Shown here: positions 9,561 through 18,241 of the stretch, in pieces | Position numbering within the stretch: position 1 is the stretch's first letter | Layout of the letters: every line of letters begins with the position of its first letter | NCBI RefSeq assembly: GCF_003970795.1 | Contig: NZ_RWKW01000103.1 | Coordinates: 1 to 35,239, forward strand | Length of the DNA stretch: 35,239 nucleotides | DNA from: Aquibium carbonis | GTDB lineage: Bacteria > Pseudomonadota > Alphaproteobacteria > Rhizobiales > Rhizobiaceae | Reading direction: 5' to 3' | The notes under the pieces: generated by a model | The model's database searches: none | Seen by the model: only the letters and a program-made list of their open reading frames with translations | Told to the model about the DNA's origin: nothing | Translations under genes and position numbers: made by a program

Positions 9561-10289
9561 TCAGCGGCCGCCGCGGGCGACGCGCTCGATCTCTTCGCGG
9601 ACGAGCTTTTCGACCAGCGTCGGCAGGTTGTTGTCCAGCCAGTCCTGCAGCATCGGCCGCATCATCTCCGTGGCCAGTTCGTCGAAGCTCTTGCGACGGC
9701 TCGCTTCGAACGCCTCGGACAATTCGCCGAATGCGGCCGCGACCTGACGCCCCGTCCTTTCGGAAATCAGCGACGCCTTCTCGACCGGCGCAGCCGCCGG
9801 CTGGTCTGGTGCAGCCGGTTCCATCGCCTCGCTCGCGACGGGCTCGGCGGCTGTCTCCATCGCAGCCGGCTCCGCCGCAGCGGCGTCGTCGAGCAGCCTG
9901 CCGGGCGCCGCTGTCTCAGCTGCCGGAGCGTCCGGCTCCGAATGGTGTCGGGACGGCGAATGATCCGCCCAGACGTCGTCCAGCGGACCCGGGCGTGCCG
10001 CCAGCGCCTCGTCGGGCTGCTGCGCGCCAACGGCCGCCGTTTCGAATGTCCTGCGATCCTGACCCGGCAGATCGAACCCCGAGGTCGGCGCGTTGGCCGC
10101 GACCAGGTCCATCGGCGGCACCTCCGCGTCCTGCGTCGCCGAAGACACCGACAGCGTGTCCTCGGGCTTGCGCCCCTGATCGCTGTCCTCGATGATGCGA
10201 CGGATCGATGCGAGGATCTCCTCCATCGAGGGCTCGCGCTGCGACCCGCCCGCCTGAGGCATCTTCAGTTCAGCCGCCTGACTGGCCAT
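9561..10289 (-). CDS. popZ: PopZ polar organizing protein (DUF2497)
   Basis: PopZ forms a polymeric microdomain at the cell pole that anchors the ParB-parS centromere and recruits cell-cycle factors. The 242-residue protein has the expected three parts: an N-terminal helix with REPSMEEILASIRRIIEDSD, a long Pro/Ala/Glu-rich disordered linker, and a C-terminal oligomerisation domain (ATEMMRPMLQDWLDNNLPTL followed by VEKLVREEIERVARG). ATG 10289 was chosen because a GGAG site lies nine bases before it; ATGs at 10298 and 10304 precede or overlap that site. Its position between valS and tolC matches the conserved alphaproteobacterial order. Confidence 0.93.
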   Translation of the reverse strand: MASQAAELKMPQAGGSQREPSMEEILASIRRIIEDSDQGRKPEDTLSVSSATQDAEVPPMDLVAANAPTSGFDLPGQDRRTFETAAVGAQQPDEALAARPGPLDDVWADHSPSRHHSEPDAPAAETAAPGRLLDDAAAAEPAAMETAAEPVASEAMEPAAPDQPAAAPVEKASLISERTGRQVAAAFGELSEAFEASRRKSFDELATEMMRPMLQDWLDNNLPTLVEKLVREEIERVARGGR

Positions 10290-10415
10290 CGTTCGCATCT
10301 CCATGCCCGATCGAGATCGGTCCCCGAATCATCCAGCAAGCCTAGCGCTTCGATTCCCATGAGAGAATCCCCTCTCGGGCGCGGCCGCCGCTTTCGCACA
10401 GGATTACGGCGACCT

Positions 10416-10446
10416 CGAACGAAAACGGCCGCGCAGGGCGCGGCCG
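10416..10446 (-). terminator. Intrinsic terminator of tolC
   Basis: Perfect 9-bp arms CGGCCGCGC / GCGCGGCCG with a 3-base loop are followed on the minus strand by TTTTCGTT. The hairpin begins about 26 bases after the tolC stop, and separates tolC from popZ. Confidence 0.85.
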
Positions 10447-10471
10447 ACATGTCGGGACGGGGCTAGGACGG

Positions 10472-11857
10472 TCAGCGACCGTCGGGCGTGCGAAGGCCGA
10501 ACCACTTGTCCTTGACGGCTTCGTAGTGCTCTTCGGGTTTGTAGGTCGCGACCTTCAGGCCGAGGCTCTCGACGCCGAGGCGGCCGACCGCCGACAGGAT
10601 GGCGAAGCTCGCCAGCACGACGTCGTGCTCGGCGCTGACCTGGTTGATCTGCGCGGTGATGACGTCGGCCTGCGCGTTGAGCACGTCGAGCGTGGTCCGC
10701 TGGCCGACATTGCGCTCCTCGATCACGCCGTTCAGCGCCAACTGGGCGGCCGAGATCAGTTCGCGGTTGGCGGCCACCACCTCGGCGCCGGCGATGTACT
10801 GCGTCCAGGCGGAAGTAACCGCCGCGCGCACCTGGTCGCGGCTGACGTCGACCTCGATGCGGGCCTGGCCGAGCGATTCCTTCGACTGCCGAACCAGCGC
10901 GGAGGTGCGACCGCCCTGATACAGCGGGATGGTCAGGGTCGCGCCGATCTGCGCCGACGTGGAGCTGCCGTCGGACACGCTCGCCGGAGAGGTATCGGTG
11001 AAGCTCCGGCTCACGCCGGCGCTCGCGGTGACGCCCGGAAGCAGCGCCCCCTCGGCCGAGTTGACCGAGAAGCCGGCCGCGTCGACCAGATGCTGGGTCG
11101 CGAGGATCGCCGGATGACGAACCAGGGCGGTCTCGATCGCCTGCGGCAGGCTTCGGGGCAGCAGCTTGGCCAGCGGGCTGACCGGCTCGAGCCTGCCCGG
11201 CACATCGCCGATGACCTGGCGGTAGATCGCCTCGCTCGCCTGGGCGCTGGCGCGGGCGGCACTCAGCTGGGCCACGGCGGCGGAGCGGCTTGCATCCGCC
11301 TGCGCCACGTCGGTGCGGGTGCCCTCGCCCACTTCGAACCGCGATCGTGACGCGCGAACCTGCTCGCTGAGGAATTCGAGGTTGCGCTCGCGCAGCACCG
11401 CGATCTGGCGATCCCTGATCACGTCCAGATAGGCCGTGGCCGCGCTGTAGAGCGTGTTCTGTTCGGTGTTGCGGAGCGATTCGCGCGACGCAAAGACGCG
11501 CGACTTGGCGGCCAGCACGTTGTTGCGCGTCTGGAAGCCGTCGAACAGGGTCTGGTTGATCTGGACGCCGAAGGAGCCCGAACGGATGCTGCTGTCGCTG
11601 ATGCCCGAGCGATCGGTGTACTGGATCGAACCGGTCGCGGCGATGGTCGGGCGATAGCCCGACTTGGCAATGGCCACGTTCTCGTCGGTGACGCGAACGC
11701 CGGCGCGAGCCGAGTTCAGGGACGAGTTGTTCTGATAGGCCTTGGTCAAGGCCCCGAGTATCGTCTCGGCGCTGGCTTGAACCGGCGAGACCACGGCGGC
11801 GGTGACCAACAACGCTGCCAACAGATTTCTGCTCATCGACGCCACCACGGACCTCAT
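10472..11857 (-). CDS. tolC: TolC family outer membrane efflux / type I secretion channel
   Basis: The protein forms the trimeric outer-membrane and periplasmic channel that works with RND pumps or type I secretion ABC exporters. The 461 residues begin with a signal peptide ending near QASAETI, followed by two OEP repeats: the first contains NQTLFDGFQTRNNV, the second IPLYQGGRTSALVRQSKE, the internal duplication typical of TolC, with long heptad-rich helices (DVIRDRQIAVLRERNLEFL). ATG 11857 is listed; ATG 11836 gives an equally good signal peptide. No pump or ABC exporter lies in the window, so partners are encoded elsewhere. A terminator follows. Confidence 0.93.
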   Translation of the reverse strand: MRSVVASMSRNLLAALLVTAAVVSPVQASAETILGALTKAYQNNSSLNSARAGVRVTDENVAIAKSGYRPTIAATGSIQYTDRSGISDSSIRSGSFGVQINQTLFDGFQTRNNVLAAKSRVFASRESLRNTEQNTLYSAATAYLDVIRDRQIAVLRERNLEFLSEQVRASRSRFEVGEGTRTDVAQADASRSAAVAQLSAARASAQASEAIYRQVIGDVPGRLEPVSPLAKLLPRSLPQAIETALVRHPAILATQHLVDAAGFSVNSAEGALLPGVTASAGVSRSFTDTSPASVSDGSSTSAQIGATLTIPLYQGGRTSALVRQSKESLGQARIEVDVSRDQVRAAVTSAWTQYIAGAEVVAANRELISAAQLALNGVIEERNVGQRTTLDVLNAQADVITAQINQVSAEHDVVLASFAILSAVGRLGVESLGLKVATYKPEEHYEAVKDKWFGLRTPDGR

Positions 11858-12007
11858 TCACATGACCGGACGCGTGCTGGGCGTCCCCCAATCCCTGGCC
11901 GGGCTGGGCCCGACCTGCACCTTCAGTTCCTCCCGAATCGCGCTCCCCGACGACTGGTAATCATACGCTTGACCAAAATGACGTCCGGCACCGCCGCGTG
12001 CAAGCCC

Positions 12008-12685
12008 TCAGAACTCGAAGGCGGGTTCTTTCTGAAATCCGGGCAATGGCTTGACGGCGGCATTGAAACCGCGCCGGGCCGAGACGACATTCCCCTGCCT
12101 CACATAGAGATTGGCGACACCGGCATTGCCGTGGCCTTCGACCACCACGAGGCGACCGCCGTCCTTCATCTGGTCGAACAGGGCCTGGGGCACCTCGTCC
12201 ACCGCGCCCTCGATGACGATGACGTCGTAGGGCGCCTCGGACGCGTAGCCGGACGACAAGGCGCCCTGAACCACCGCGACATTGTCGAAGCCGAGTTCGG
12301 CCAGTTGCGCGGTCGCGGCATCGGCAAGCGCCGCGTCGTCTTCGAGCGCGATGACCGAACCGGCGAGGCGCGACAGGATGGCCGCGGAGTAGCCGGTGGC
12401 GGCCCCGACGTCGAGCACGAGATCCGTGGGGCCGATGTCGGCCAGTTGCAGAAGCTTGGCGAAGGGCGACGGCTCCATCAGGAAGCGCGGAGCCTGCCGG
12501 CCGGGCGACGTGATCTCCAGATCCTCGTCGATATAGGCCAGCGGCTTCAGGCGCGCCGGGACGAAGGCTTCGCGGGGCACCGACATGAAGGCATCGAGAA
12601 GCGGAACGCGATTGACGTCCGTGGTTCGCAGCTGGCCGTCGACCATCTTGGCCCGCAACCGCTCGAAGTCAGCGCTTGTCGTCAA
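12008..12685 (-). CDS. pcm: Protein-L-isoaspartate O-methyltransferase family protein
   Basis: Pcm uses S-adenosylmethionine to methylate isoaspartyl residues in aged proteins. The 225-residue protein has the family opening ERLRAKMVDGQLRTTDV, the segment PREAFVP, the SAM-binding VLDVGAATGYSAAILSRL and the VIVIEGAVDEVP block. The motif GAATGY replaces the GTGSGY of E. coli Pcm, and the C-terminal substrate part is short, as is usual for the alphaproteobacterial tolC-linked version, so true repair activity is not proven. The start is a TTG preceded by GGAG seven bases upstream; any ATG further out would run into tRNA-Cys. It precedes tolC with a 150-bp gap. Confidence 0.85.
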   Translation of the reverse strand: MTTSADFERLRAKMVDGQLRTTDVNRVPLLDAFMSVPREAFVPARLKPLAYIDEDLEITSPGRQAPRFLMEPSPFAKLLQLADIGPTDLVLDVGAATGYSAAILSRLAGSVIALEDDAALADAATAQLAELGFDNVAVVQGALSSGYASEAPYDVIVIEGAVDEVPQALFDQMKDGGRLVVVEGHGNAGVANLYVRQGNVVSARRGFNAAVKPLPGFQKEPAFEF

Positions 12686-12754
12686 TGTTCGTCTCCGCCG
12701 GCCTGTCTTCGCGATCGCCGGGACGACCACGGTCCCTGGCGAAACAGCCGGCGC

Positions 12755-12828
12755 TGGAGGCCTCGCCCGGAATCGAACCGGGGTGCAAGGATTTGCAGTC
12801 CTCTGCGTAACCACTCCGCCACGAGGCC
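12755..12828 (-). tRNA. tRNA-Cys (anticodon GCA)
   Basis: The 74-base minus-strand sequence folds as a cloverleaf: acceptor GGCCTCG pairs with CGAGGCC, the anticodon loop is CTGCAAA, the T-arm is CCCGG-TTCGATT-CCGGG, and CCA is encoded. Anticodon GCA reads Cys codons. It lies 69 bp upstream of the pcm start on the same strand. Confidence 0.97.
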
Positions 12829-12857
12829 TCGCCGCGATCGGCTGTCTATGCGCGATC

Positions 12858-12885
12858 TGTTAACAGAGGGTCACCGGGCCGACAA
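12858..12885 (-). promoter_or_regulatory. Putative tRNA-Cys promoter
   Basis: On the minus strand TTGTCG and TTAACA are 16 bases apart, and the -10 lies about 30 bases before the mature tRNA 5' end. Match and position are reasonable but not strong. Confidence 0.35.
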
Positions 12886-13035
12886 GCGTCCCGTGCCAAA
12901 ATCAACCGCAATTGGCGATGGGTCGCAATGGAGGGCGGCGAGCCCCCGTCGCCATCAAAGGGCCGCGTCCGGCGGAGCCCGGTCGGGTGGCGCCGCCAAG
13001 CGGCGACGGGGCTCTTGGGTGCCGCGCGCAAGCGG

Positions 13036-13326
13036 TCAGGACCGGCTTCGACGTCGATGCCACCAGACGGCGGTGCGGCGGCGCCACCGGCGCACGGACG
13101 GAATGTCGTAGGAGAGGACGAGCAGCCCGGTCGGGATCATCCAGAACCCCAGCACCGGCAGGAAGCCGAAGATGCCGCCGACGATCAGGGCCGACCCCGA
13201 GGCAATCCGCATGCGGCGCGACCGCGGCACGCGCACCTTGCGGCCAAAGGCGTTGATCGTCGGCCCGGCCCCCGCGTCGGCGCGATCCGCGCCCGTCTGT
13301 CCACCCCGTCCATCGCCGCGCGCCAT
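13036..13326 (-). CDS. Small membrane protein of unknown function
   Basis: The 96-residue protein has a basic, Gly-rich N-terminus, then one long hydrophobic stretch at about 41-73 (GSALIVGGIFGFLPVLGFWM, continuing IPTGLLVLSYDIP) that may form a helical hairpin around the central Pro, and an Arg/Trp-rich tail (VRRWRRRTAVWW). A similar small inner-membrane family is common in rhizobia, but I know no function. AGAGGAA seven bases before the ATG supports translation. It lies alone between tRNA-Cys and tRNA-Asn. The 12886-13035 gap on its 3' side shows nothing else. Confidence 0.72.
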   Translation of the reverse strand: MARGDGRGGQTGADRADAGAGPTINAFGRKVRVPRSRRMRIASGSALIVGGIFGFLPVLGFWMIPTGLLVLSYDIPSVRRWRRRTAVWWHRRRSRS

Positions 13327-13470
13327 GCATCGTTCCTCTACACCCCTCCCCCTGCCTTCAGGCCGCCTGGGCCGGCTCGGACGTGCAGGGTGCCGGAGCG
13401 CCTATATCGGACGCGCGATCGCTCATTGCGATGGACGGTTCGGCGGAACCGAAAAAAAAATAATTGGCGC

Positions 13471-13499
13471 TTGGCAAGGCGGAAAGGCATTTGCTATAG
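13471..13499 (+). promoter_or_regulatory. tRNA-Asn promoter
   Basis: TTGGCA and CTATAG are separated by 17 bases, close to the strong rhizobial stable-RNA promoter type, and an A-rich run (13452-13462) lies just upstream like an UP element. Transcription would start near 13506, 18 bases before the tRNA. Confidence 0.65.
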
Positions 13500-13523
13500 G
13501 CACCGCACTTCAACGAGCGCTGT

Positions 13524-13598
13524 TCCCCGGTAGCTCAGTGGTAGAGCAACCGGCTGTTAACCGGTTGGTCGCTGGTTCGAATCCGGCCCGGGGAGCCA
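13524..13598 (+). tRNA. tRNA-Asn (anticodon GTT)
   Basis: The 75-base sequence has acceptor TCCCCGG paired with CCGGGGA, the D-arm GCTCAGTGGTAGAGC, anticodon loop CTGTTAA with GTT, T-arm with GGTTCGAATCC and encoded CCA. It is followed at once by AATTTTTTC, which likely ends the transcript. Confidence 0.97.
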
Positions 13599-13829
13599 AT
13601 TTTTTCAAGCACATCAAGCAGTTCTGATCGCGCTCGGAGGACGGCTGCCTGGCGTCCATGGGCGCAGGTCCCGTGTGCCTGACCACGACCCCTTCTCGCG
13701 ACCGTGCCCCTCGACCGCCGCAGCAGACGCGCCGTCATGAGCCCGGGCGCTTCCGCGCGCCGGGGGGCGGAACCGGGCGCGCCGGAAAGGTCCGGGCCGC
13801 CGGTGCGGGCCGGCGCAACGGTGCGGAAA

Positions 13830-14011
13830 AGCTGGTGAGCCCGTCCGATCCGCGAGACCCGGCCAGCGCTCTGCGGTTCGAGCTCGACGGGCGCGCCCAA
13901 TGCCGGGTTCTCCGCGTCGAGCGTCTCGATCTCGGCGAGTTGCGGTAAAAGCCGCGTCCGGAAGAGCGCCACCCGTTCGCGTTCGTCCCCGTCGTCCATG
14001 CGGGCATTCAC
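13830..14011 (-). pseudogene. Frameshifted remnant of a TraR/DksA-like RNA polymerase-binding protein
   Basis: The first 56 residues look like the N-terminus of short rhizobial TraR/DksA proteins: a coiled helix (RERVALFRTRLLPQLAEIET) followed by APVELEPQSAGRVSRI. Family members continue with D-A-M/L and then a zinc-finger end (CxxC...CxxC). Here the frame goes on as GRAHQLF; removing one base after the ATC codon (near 13843) restores RIDGL, so a frameshift is likely. No zinc finger follows in frame; in another frame a single CLMC occurs near 13630, which is only suggestive. The start lies nine bases after the usp stop, so it was the third gene of the sulP-usp transcript. Confidence 0.5.
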
Positions 14012-14019
14012 CCCGGCCG

Positions 14020-14868
14020 TCAGCGGAACATCAAGACCGGAACCTTGCAGCGTCGTACCATGGCCTCGGTCGTCGAGCCGATGACCAGGCTGCGGATGCG
14101 CGAGTGGCCATAGGCGCCCATGACGAGAAGGCCGATGCCCTGCGTCTCGACATGATGACCGATGACGTCGTCGGGATCGCCCGGCTTGAGCCGTCCATCG
14201 ACCTCGAACCCGGCCTCGCGCAGGCGGCGCACAGGCGCATCGAGCCGCGACCGATTCTCGGCCGTGTCGGCGCCGACCGACAGCACCGTCGCGCTCAGGC
14301 CTTTCAGCAAGCCGCTGGAAGCGACGAAGTCGACGGCCCGACTGGCGCTCTTGCCGCCGTCGAATGCGATGAGGAAGCGGTCGAAGGGCACATAGGCCCG
14401 CGAGGCCACGAGGACCGGCCGCGTCGACGACCGCACGATGCGCTCCAGATTGGATCCCAGATGCAGCTTGGCGAAGTCGGCCGCCTCGCCGCGCTTGCCC
14501 ACGATCACCATGCGCGCGTCGGTCTCGAGATCGGCGAGCGCTTCCAGGAGGTCGCCGTTGCGGAGCCGCGTCTCGACCTGGTCGACGCCTGCGGCCGCAG
14601 CGATGGCCCTGGCCGTTTCCAGCAAGGCGCGTCCCTTGGCCTGCGCCAGCTTGGCATGCTGTTCGTCGAGGCGCGCATACTCGTCCAGCAGGGCGGCGCG
14701 CTGGTTGACTTCCAGGCTGCCGCTCAGGTCGAACGTGCCCGCCATGCGGCGGCCGAGCACATGCGCGATCTCGAGCGACGCGCCCATGCGAACCGCCGCC
14801 CAGGCGGCGAGACGGCAGACGCTTTCGGCATAGACGGAGCCGTCGACGAAGGCGAGTAGTCTGGACAT
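14020..14868 (-). CDS. Tandem-domain universal stress protein
   Basis: The 282-residue cytosolic protein consists of two UspA folds, about 1-150 and 158-282. The second carries the ATP-binding pattern G-2x-G-9x-GS (GAYGHSRIRSLVIGS); the first has a slightly longer spacing (GKRGEAADFAKLHLGS). It begins MSRLLAFVDGSVYAESV. GGAGGAAG lies just before the ATG, and only 12 bases separate it from the upstream sulP stop, so the two genes are co-transcribed and probably act together; Usp proteins beside SulP transporters are a recurrent pairing and may regulate transport through nucleotide binding. Confidence 0.9.
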   Translation of the reverse strand: MSRLLAFVDGSVYAESVCRLAAWAAVRMGASLEIAHVLGRRMAGTFDLSGSLEVNQRAALLDEYARLDEQHAKLAQAKGRALLETARAIAAAAGVDQVETRLRNGDLLEALADLETDARMVIVGKRGEAADFAKLHLGSNLERIVRSSTRPVLVASRAYVPFDRFLIAFDGGKSASRAVDFVASSGLLKGLSATVLSVGADTAENRSRLDAPVRRLREAGFEVDGRLKPGDPDDVIGHHVETQGIGLLVMGAYGHSRIRSLVIGSTTEAMVRRCKVPVLMFR

Positions 14869-14880
14869 GGTCTTCCTCCC

Positions 14881-16365
14881 TCAGTGACCGGACAGCTGAT
14901 CGAGCGCGCCCGGCTTGTCATGGATCGCCAGCTTGTCGACCAGCGTCGCGCTGGCCTCGTTCAGGCCGATGACCTCGACCTCCGCGCCCTCGCGGCGGAA
15001 CCTCAGGATCACCTTGTCGAGGGCCGCGACACCGGTCAGATCCCAGATGTGGGAGCGGCTGACGTCGATGCTCACCGTCTCGATCGCTTCCTTGAAGTCG
15101 AAGGAGGCCTGGAAGCGATCCGCCGAGGCGAAAAACACCTGCCCCTCGACCACATAGGACCGCGCCCGCCCGTCCGCCGACAATGTCGACGTCACGCGGA
15201 AGATCTGCGCTACCTTGGCGGCGAAGAACAGGCCCGACAGCAGCACGCCGATCAGCACCCCGATGGCGAGATTGTGGGTGAAGACGACGGCCACCACGGT
15301 CGCCACCATGACGACCGACGAACGGCGCGGATGGTCGCGCAGGTTCTTGATCGAACTCCACGAGAAGGTGCCGATCGAGACCATGATCATGATGGCCACC
15401 AGCGCCGCCATCGGAATGATCGAGACGAGATCGCCGAGCCCCACGCACAGGATCAGCAGGAAGACGCCCGCCGCGAAACAGGACAGCCGCCCGCGCCCGC
15501 CCGACTTCACGTTGATGACCGACTGGCCGATCATGGCGCAACCCGCCATGCCGCCGATGAAGCCGGTGACGATGTTCGCCGTGCCCTGGCCCACGCATTC
15601 GCGGTTCTTGTCGCTGCCCGTGTCCGTCAGTTCGTCGACGATCGACGCGGTCATCAGGGATTCGAGCAGGCCGACGATGGCGACCGCGGCCGAATAGGGC
15701 AGCACGATCAGGAAGGTCTCGACGTTGAGCGGCACGTCGGGCAGCAGGAACACCGGCAGCGTCGCCGGCAGTTCGCCCATGTCGCCGACCGTGCGGATGT
15801 CCATCCCGAAGAACAGGGCGATCGACGTCAGCACGACGATGCACACCAGCGGCGACGGTATCGACTTCGTCAGGTGCGGGAACAGGTAGATGATCGCCAG
15901 GCCGGCTGCGACCATGACGTAGGTCAGCCACGGCACGCCCACGAGTTCGGGGATCTGCGCCATGAAGATCAGGATCGCCAGCGCATTGACGAAGCCGGTG
16001 ATCACCGAGCGCGAGACGAAGCCCATCAGGTTGCCGAGCTTCAGCATCCCGGCCGCGATCTGAAGCACGCCCGCCAGAATGGTCGCCACCAGCAGGTACT
16101 GGAGGCCATGCTCCTTCACCAGCGTGACCATCAGGACCGCGGTGGCGGCCGTCGCGGCGGAGATCATGCCGGGTCGGCCGCCGGTGAACGCAATGATCAC
16201 GGCGATGGAAAACGAGGCGTAGAGGCCCACCTTGGGGTCGACCCCGGCAATGATGGAAAAGGCAATCGCTTCGGGAATGAGGGCGAGCGCCACGACGAGG
16301 CCCGCGAGCAGATCGCCGCGGACATTGCCGAACCACTCGTCGCGGTAAGCAGAAAGAGAGTTCAT
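14881..16365 (-). CDS. SulP family anion transporter with STAS domain
   Basis: SulP proteins move sulfate, bicarbonate or other anions across the inner membrane. The 494-residue protein has the family opening [27 protein letters not shown], about 10-14 membrane segments, the central [16 protein letters not shown] block and a cytoplasmic STAS domain from about residue 395 ([19 protein letters not shown]). The early IPEAIAF motif resembles the bicarbonate/sodium-type branch as much as sulfate permeases, so the substrate is open. The start was fixed at [11 protein letters not shown], where family members begin; the frame upstream is not conserved. It heads the sulP-usp operon. Confidence 0.9.
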   Translation of the reverse strand: MNSLSAYRDEWFGNVRGDLLAGLVVALALIPEAIAFSIIAGVDPKVGLYASFSIAVIIAFTGGRPGMISAATAATAVLMVTLVKEHGLQYLLVATILAGVLQIAAGMLKLGNLMGFVSRSVITGFVNALAILIFMAQIPELVGVPWLTYVMVAAGLAIIYLFPHLTKSIPSPLVCIVVLTSIALFFGMDIRTVGDMGELPATLPVFLLPDVPLNVETFLIVLPYSAAVAIVGLLESLMTASIVDELTDTGSDKNRECVGQGTANIVTGFIGGMAGCAMIGQSVINVKSGGRGRLSCFAAGVFLLILCVGLGDLVSIIPMAALVAIMIMVSIGTFSWSSIKNLRDHPRRSSVVMVATVVAVVFTHNLAIGVLIGVLLSGLFFAAKVAQIFRVTSTLSADGRARSYVVEGQVFFASADRFQASFDFKEAIETVSIDVSRSHIWDLTGVAALDKVILRFRREGAEVEVIGLNEASATLVDKLAIHDKPGALDQLSGH

Positions 16366-16755
16366 TGATGTCCAGGAAGGAAACGGAACCGCCGCCCCAG
16401 AGCTCCCATCCGGAAGACTGTCAGACGTATCGGTCCTGTTGTCCGGCGGGTCGGCGGCCGGAGGAGCCACCCGGAATTGCACCGGGTCCATGCGATGGCG
16501 CGATGTAGTCGCAAACCATGCTGCGGTGCAATAGAATTCTCGGTATGGCTGCCATCCGGAGCGCTGGTGGGCGCCGCGGGCGGGCGGGGCATCCGGTTGG
16601 CGACCGATCGCCGGCGCGGCGCGGCGCTTTCGTCCTACCCATCCGACCCAGCGGCTGGTAGAGCAATGGGCGACCGGACCGAAGCAATTCTGTTTCCCGA
16701 TGGCGAGGCGATCCGCCAGCAGGGCGGGTCGGGACAGATGAATGGCAGGTCGCCG
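16366..16755. other. Divergent intergenic region between sulP and the aminopropyltransferase-like gene
   Basis: This stretch separates two divergent genes and must contain promoters for both. I see no convincing -35/-10 pair on either strand. The coding frame of the downstream gene stays open through it, with further in-frame ATGs at 16666 and 16738, so part of it may be translated if an upstream start is used. The segment GGTAGAGCA near 16657 recalls a tRNA D-arm, but no tRNA fold surrounds it. Confidence 0.45.
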
Positions 16756-17487
16756 ATGAGCGCACTTTTCGAGGAGCTCGACTATCAGGTCACGCCCATG
16801 GGCGCCATCTCGCTGCGGCGGCGCCGGGATCTGTCGACCGGTCAGGACATCTTCGAAATCAAGCTCAACGACGAGTTCCTGATGTCGTCGAAATTCACCC
16901 GTTCGGAGAAGGCGCTTGCAACCCACGCGCTTTCCGAGCTTCCGGGCAAGGCACTGGACGTCGTCGTCGGCGGCCTGGGTCTGGGATACACCGCCGTCAC
17001 CGCGCTTCGCAACCAGAACGTGCGCTCGATGCTCGTGGTCGACGTGTTTCGCCCGGTCATCGACTGGCACGAGCGCGGTCTGCTGCCGCTCGGCTCCGAA
17101 CTGGCGCAGGACGAGAGATGCCGCTTCGTCGAAGGCGATTTCTTCGCCATGGCGCGCGCGCCCGAGACCGGGTTCGATCCGCAAGATCCCGGCTGCCGTT
17201 TCGACGCGATCCTTCTCGACATCGATCATTCCCCGCACCACGTCCTGCGGTCTTCGAACGGTGCGCTCTACACGCCGCAAGGGCTCCAGATCCTCGCCGA
17301 GCACCTGCGTCCGCACGGCGTTTTCGCACTCTGGTCGAACGATCCGGAAGACACGGACTTCACCGGCCGGCTGCGGGCCGCCTTCGGCGTCGCCCGTGCC
17401 GAGCCCGTGGTGTTCCACAATCCCCTCCAGGACCGTGACGCGGTCCAGTGCGTCTATCTCGCCCACAAGCGGGCAGACGCCGCGTGA
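16756..17487 (+). CDS. Spermidine synthase-like (aminopropyltransferase-fold) protein
   Basis: The 243-residue protein has a SpeE-like Rossmann fold: an N-terminal beta part ([20 protein letters not shown]), the nucleotide-binding [13 protein letters not shown] near residue 75, [20 protein letters not shown], and [12 protein letters not shown] in place of the catalytic motif. Classical SpeE has GGGDGG and a D-x-x-D catalytic segment; here these are GGLGLGY and DIDHSP, so polyamine synthesis is doubtful and a methyltransferase-like role is possible. [11 protein letters not shown] was taken as start by similarity; earlier ATGs at 16666 and 16738 are in frame. Its stop overlaps the GTG of the next gene by four bases. 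Confidence 0.72.
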   Translation: MSALFEELDYQVTPMGAISLRRRRDLSTGQDIFEIKLNDEFLMSSKFTRSEKALATHALSELPGKALDVVVGGLGLGYTAVTALRNQNVRSMLVVDVFRPVIDWHERGLLPLGSELAQDERCRFVEGDFFAMARAPETGFDPQDPGCRFDAILLDIDHSPHHVLRSSNGALYTPQGLQILAEHLRPHGVFALWSNDPEDTDFTGRLRAAFGVARAEPVVFHNPLQDRDAVQCVYLAHKRADAA

Positions 17488-18149
17488 CGGGATGGCTGCA
17501 TGCACAGCGTCTCGATGCGGTGCGGGACGTGATCCGCGACCGCCATGCGCGCTCGGTCCTTGATCTCGGTTGTGGCGACGGAGACCTGCTCGTCCGGATC
17601 GCGCGGGAGAACGGGGTCGAGCGCGTCGTGGGTATCGACGTCTGCGCCCGCTCGCTGGAACGGCTTCGCGCACGTCTCGACGCGGACGGACCGCCCCACG
17701 CTACGGTCGAAATCCTGCACGCATCTCTGCTCGATGCCCCAGACAGGCTGTGCGGCTTCGATTGCGCGGTTCTCGTCGAGACGATCGAGCATCTCGATGC
17801 CGGGCGCCTCGGCGCCTTCGAGCGGGCGATCCTCGGGCGGCTGCGGCCGTCGACCGTCGTCGTCACGACGCCCAACGCCGAATTCAACGCGCTGCTCGGC
17901 GTGCCTGCGCACCGCTTCCGCCATCCCGATCATCACTTCGAATGGGATCGCGCCCGCTTTCGCCGTTGGGCAAGGGGCGCGGCGGGACGCCACGGCTATC
18001 ATGTCGGTTGCTTCGACATCGCAGGCTGCCACCCGCAACTGGGCGGCGCGAGCCAGATGGCCGTCTTCGACCTGTCCGCACCGGACACGGGACGCCGGAC
18101 CGACGAAGCAGATGGAGATCATGTAGACGACGTGGATGTCGGGCGTTAA
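17484..18149 (+). CDS. Stand-alone Hen1-type RNA 3'-terminal ribose 2'-O-methyltransferase
   Basis: Hen1 enzymes methylate the 2'-OH of RNA 3' ends; bacterial Hen1 normally works with the Pnkp kinase-ligase in RNA repair. The 221-residue protein has the SAM motif DLGCGDGD (27-34), the metal-binding pattern E99-x-x-E102-H103 in [15 protein letters not shown] (128-135) and RHPDHHFEW (146-154) with the further ligand histidine, all hallmarks of Hen1. It lacks the N-terminal Pnkp-binding half of the usual bacterial protein, and no pnkp gene is near. The GTG start at 17484 overlaps the stop of the preceding gene as GTGA, implying coupled translation. The tail from residue 195 is Asp-rich and unconserved. 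Confidence 0.8.
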   Translation: MTGWLHAQRLDAVRDVIRDRHARSVLDLGCGDGDLLVRIARENGVERVVGIDVCARSLERLRARLDADGPPHATVEILHASLLDAPDRLCGFDCAVLVETIEHLDAGRLGAFERAILGRLRPSTVVVTTPNAEFNALLGVPAHRFRHPDHHFEWDRARFRRWARGAAGRHGYHVGCFDIAGCHPQLGGASQMAVFDLSAPDTGRRTDEADGDHVDDVDVGR

Positions 18150-18241
18150 CTGAACGTCCCCCGAATCGACGGGCCGCAATAGAATCGCGTCTTCCTGCCC
18201 CTCGCGTTCCCGCCAACGGGCATCGACCGGAGCATGACCGC

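Noticed and set aside
13535-13829. Continuation of the DksA-like frame through the antisense of tRNA-Asn
   Set aside because: The sequence after residue 56 has no family similarity and its end is simply the reverse complement of the tRNA.
16644-16672. GGTAGAGCA segment resembling a tRNA D-arm
   Set aside because: No acceptor, anticodon or T-arm can be placed around it on either strand.
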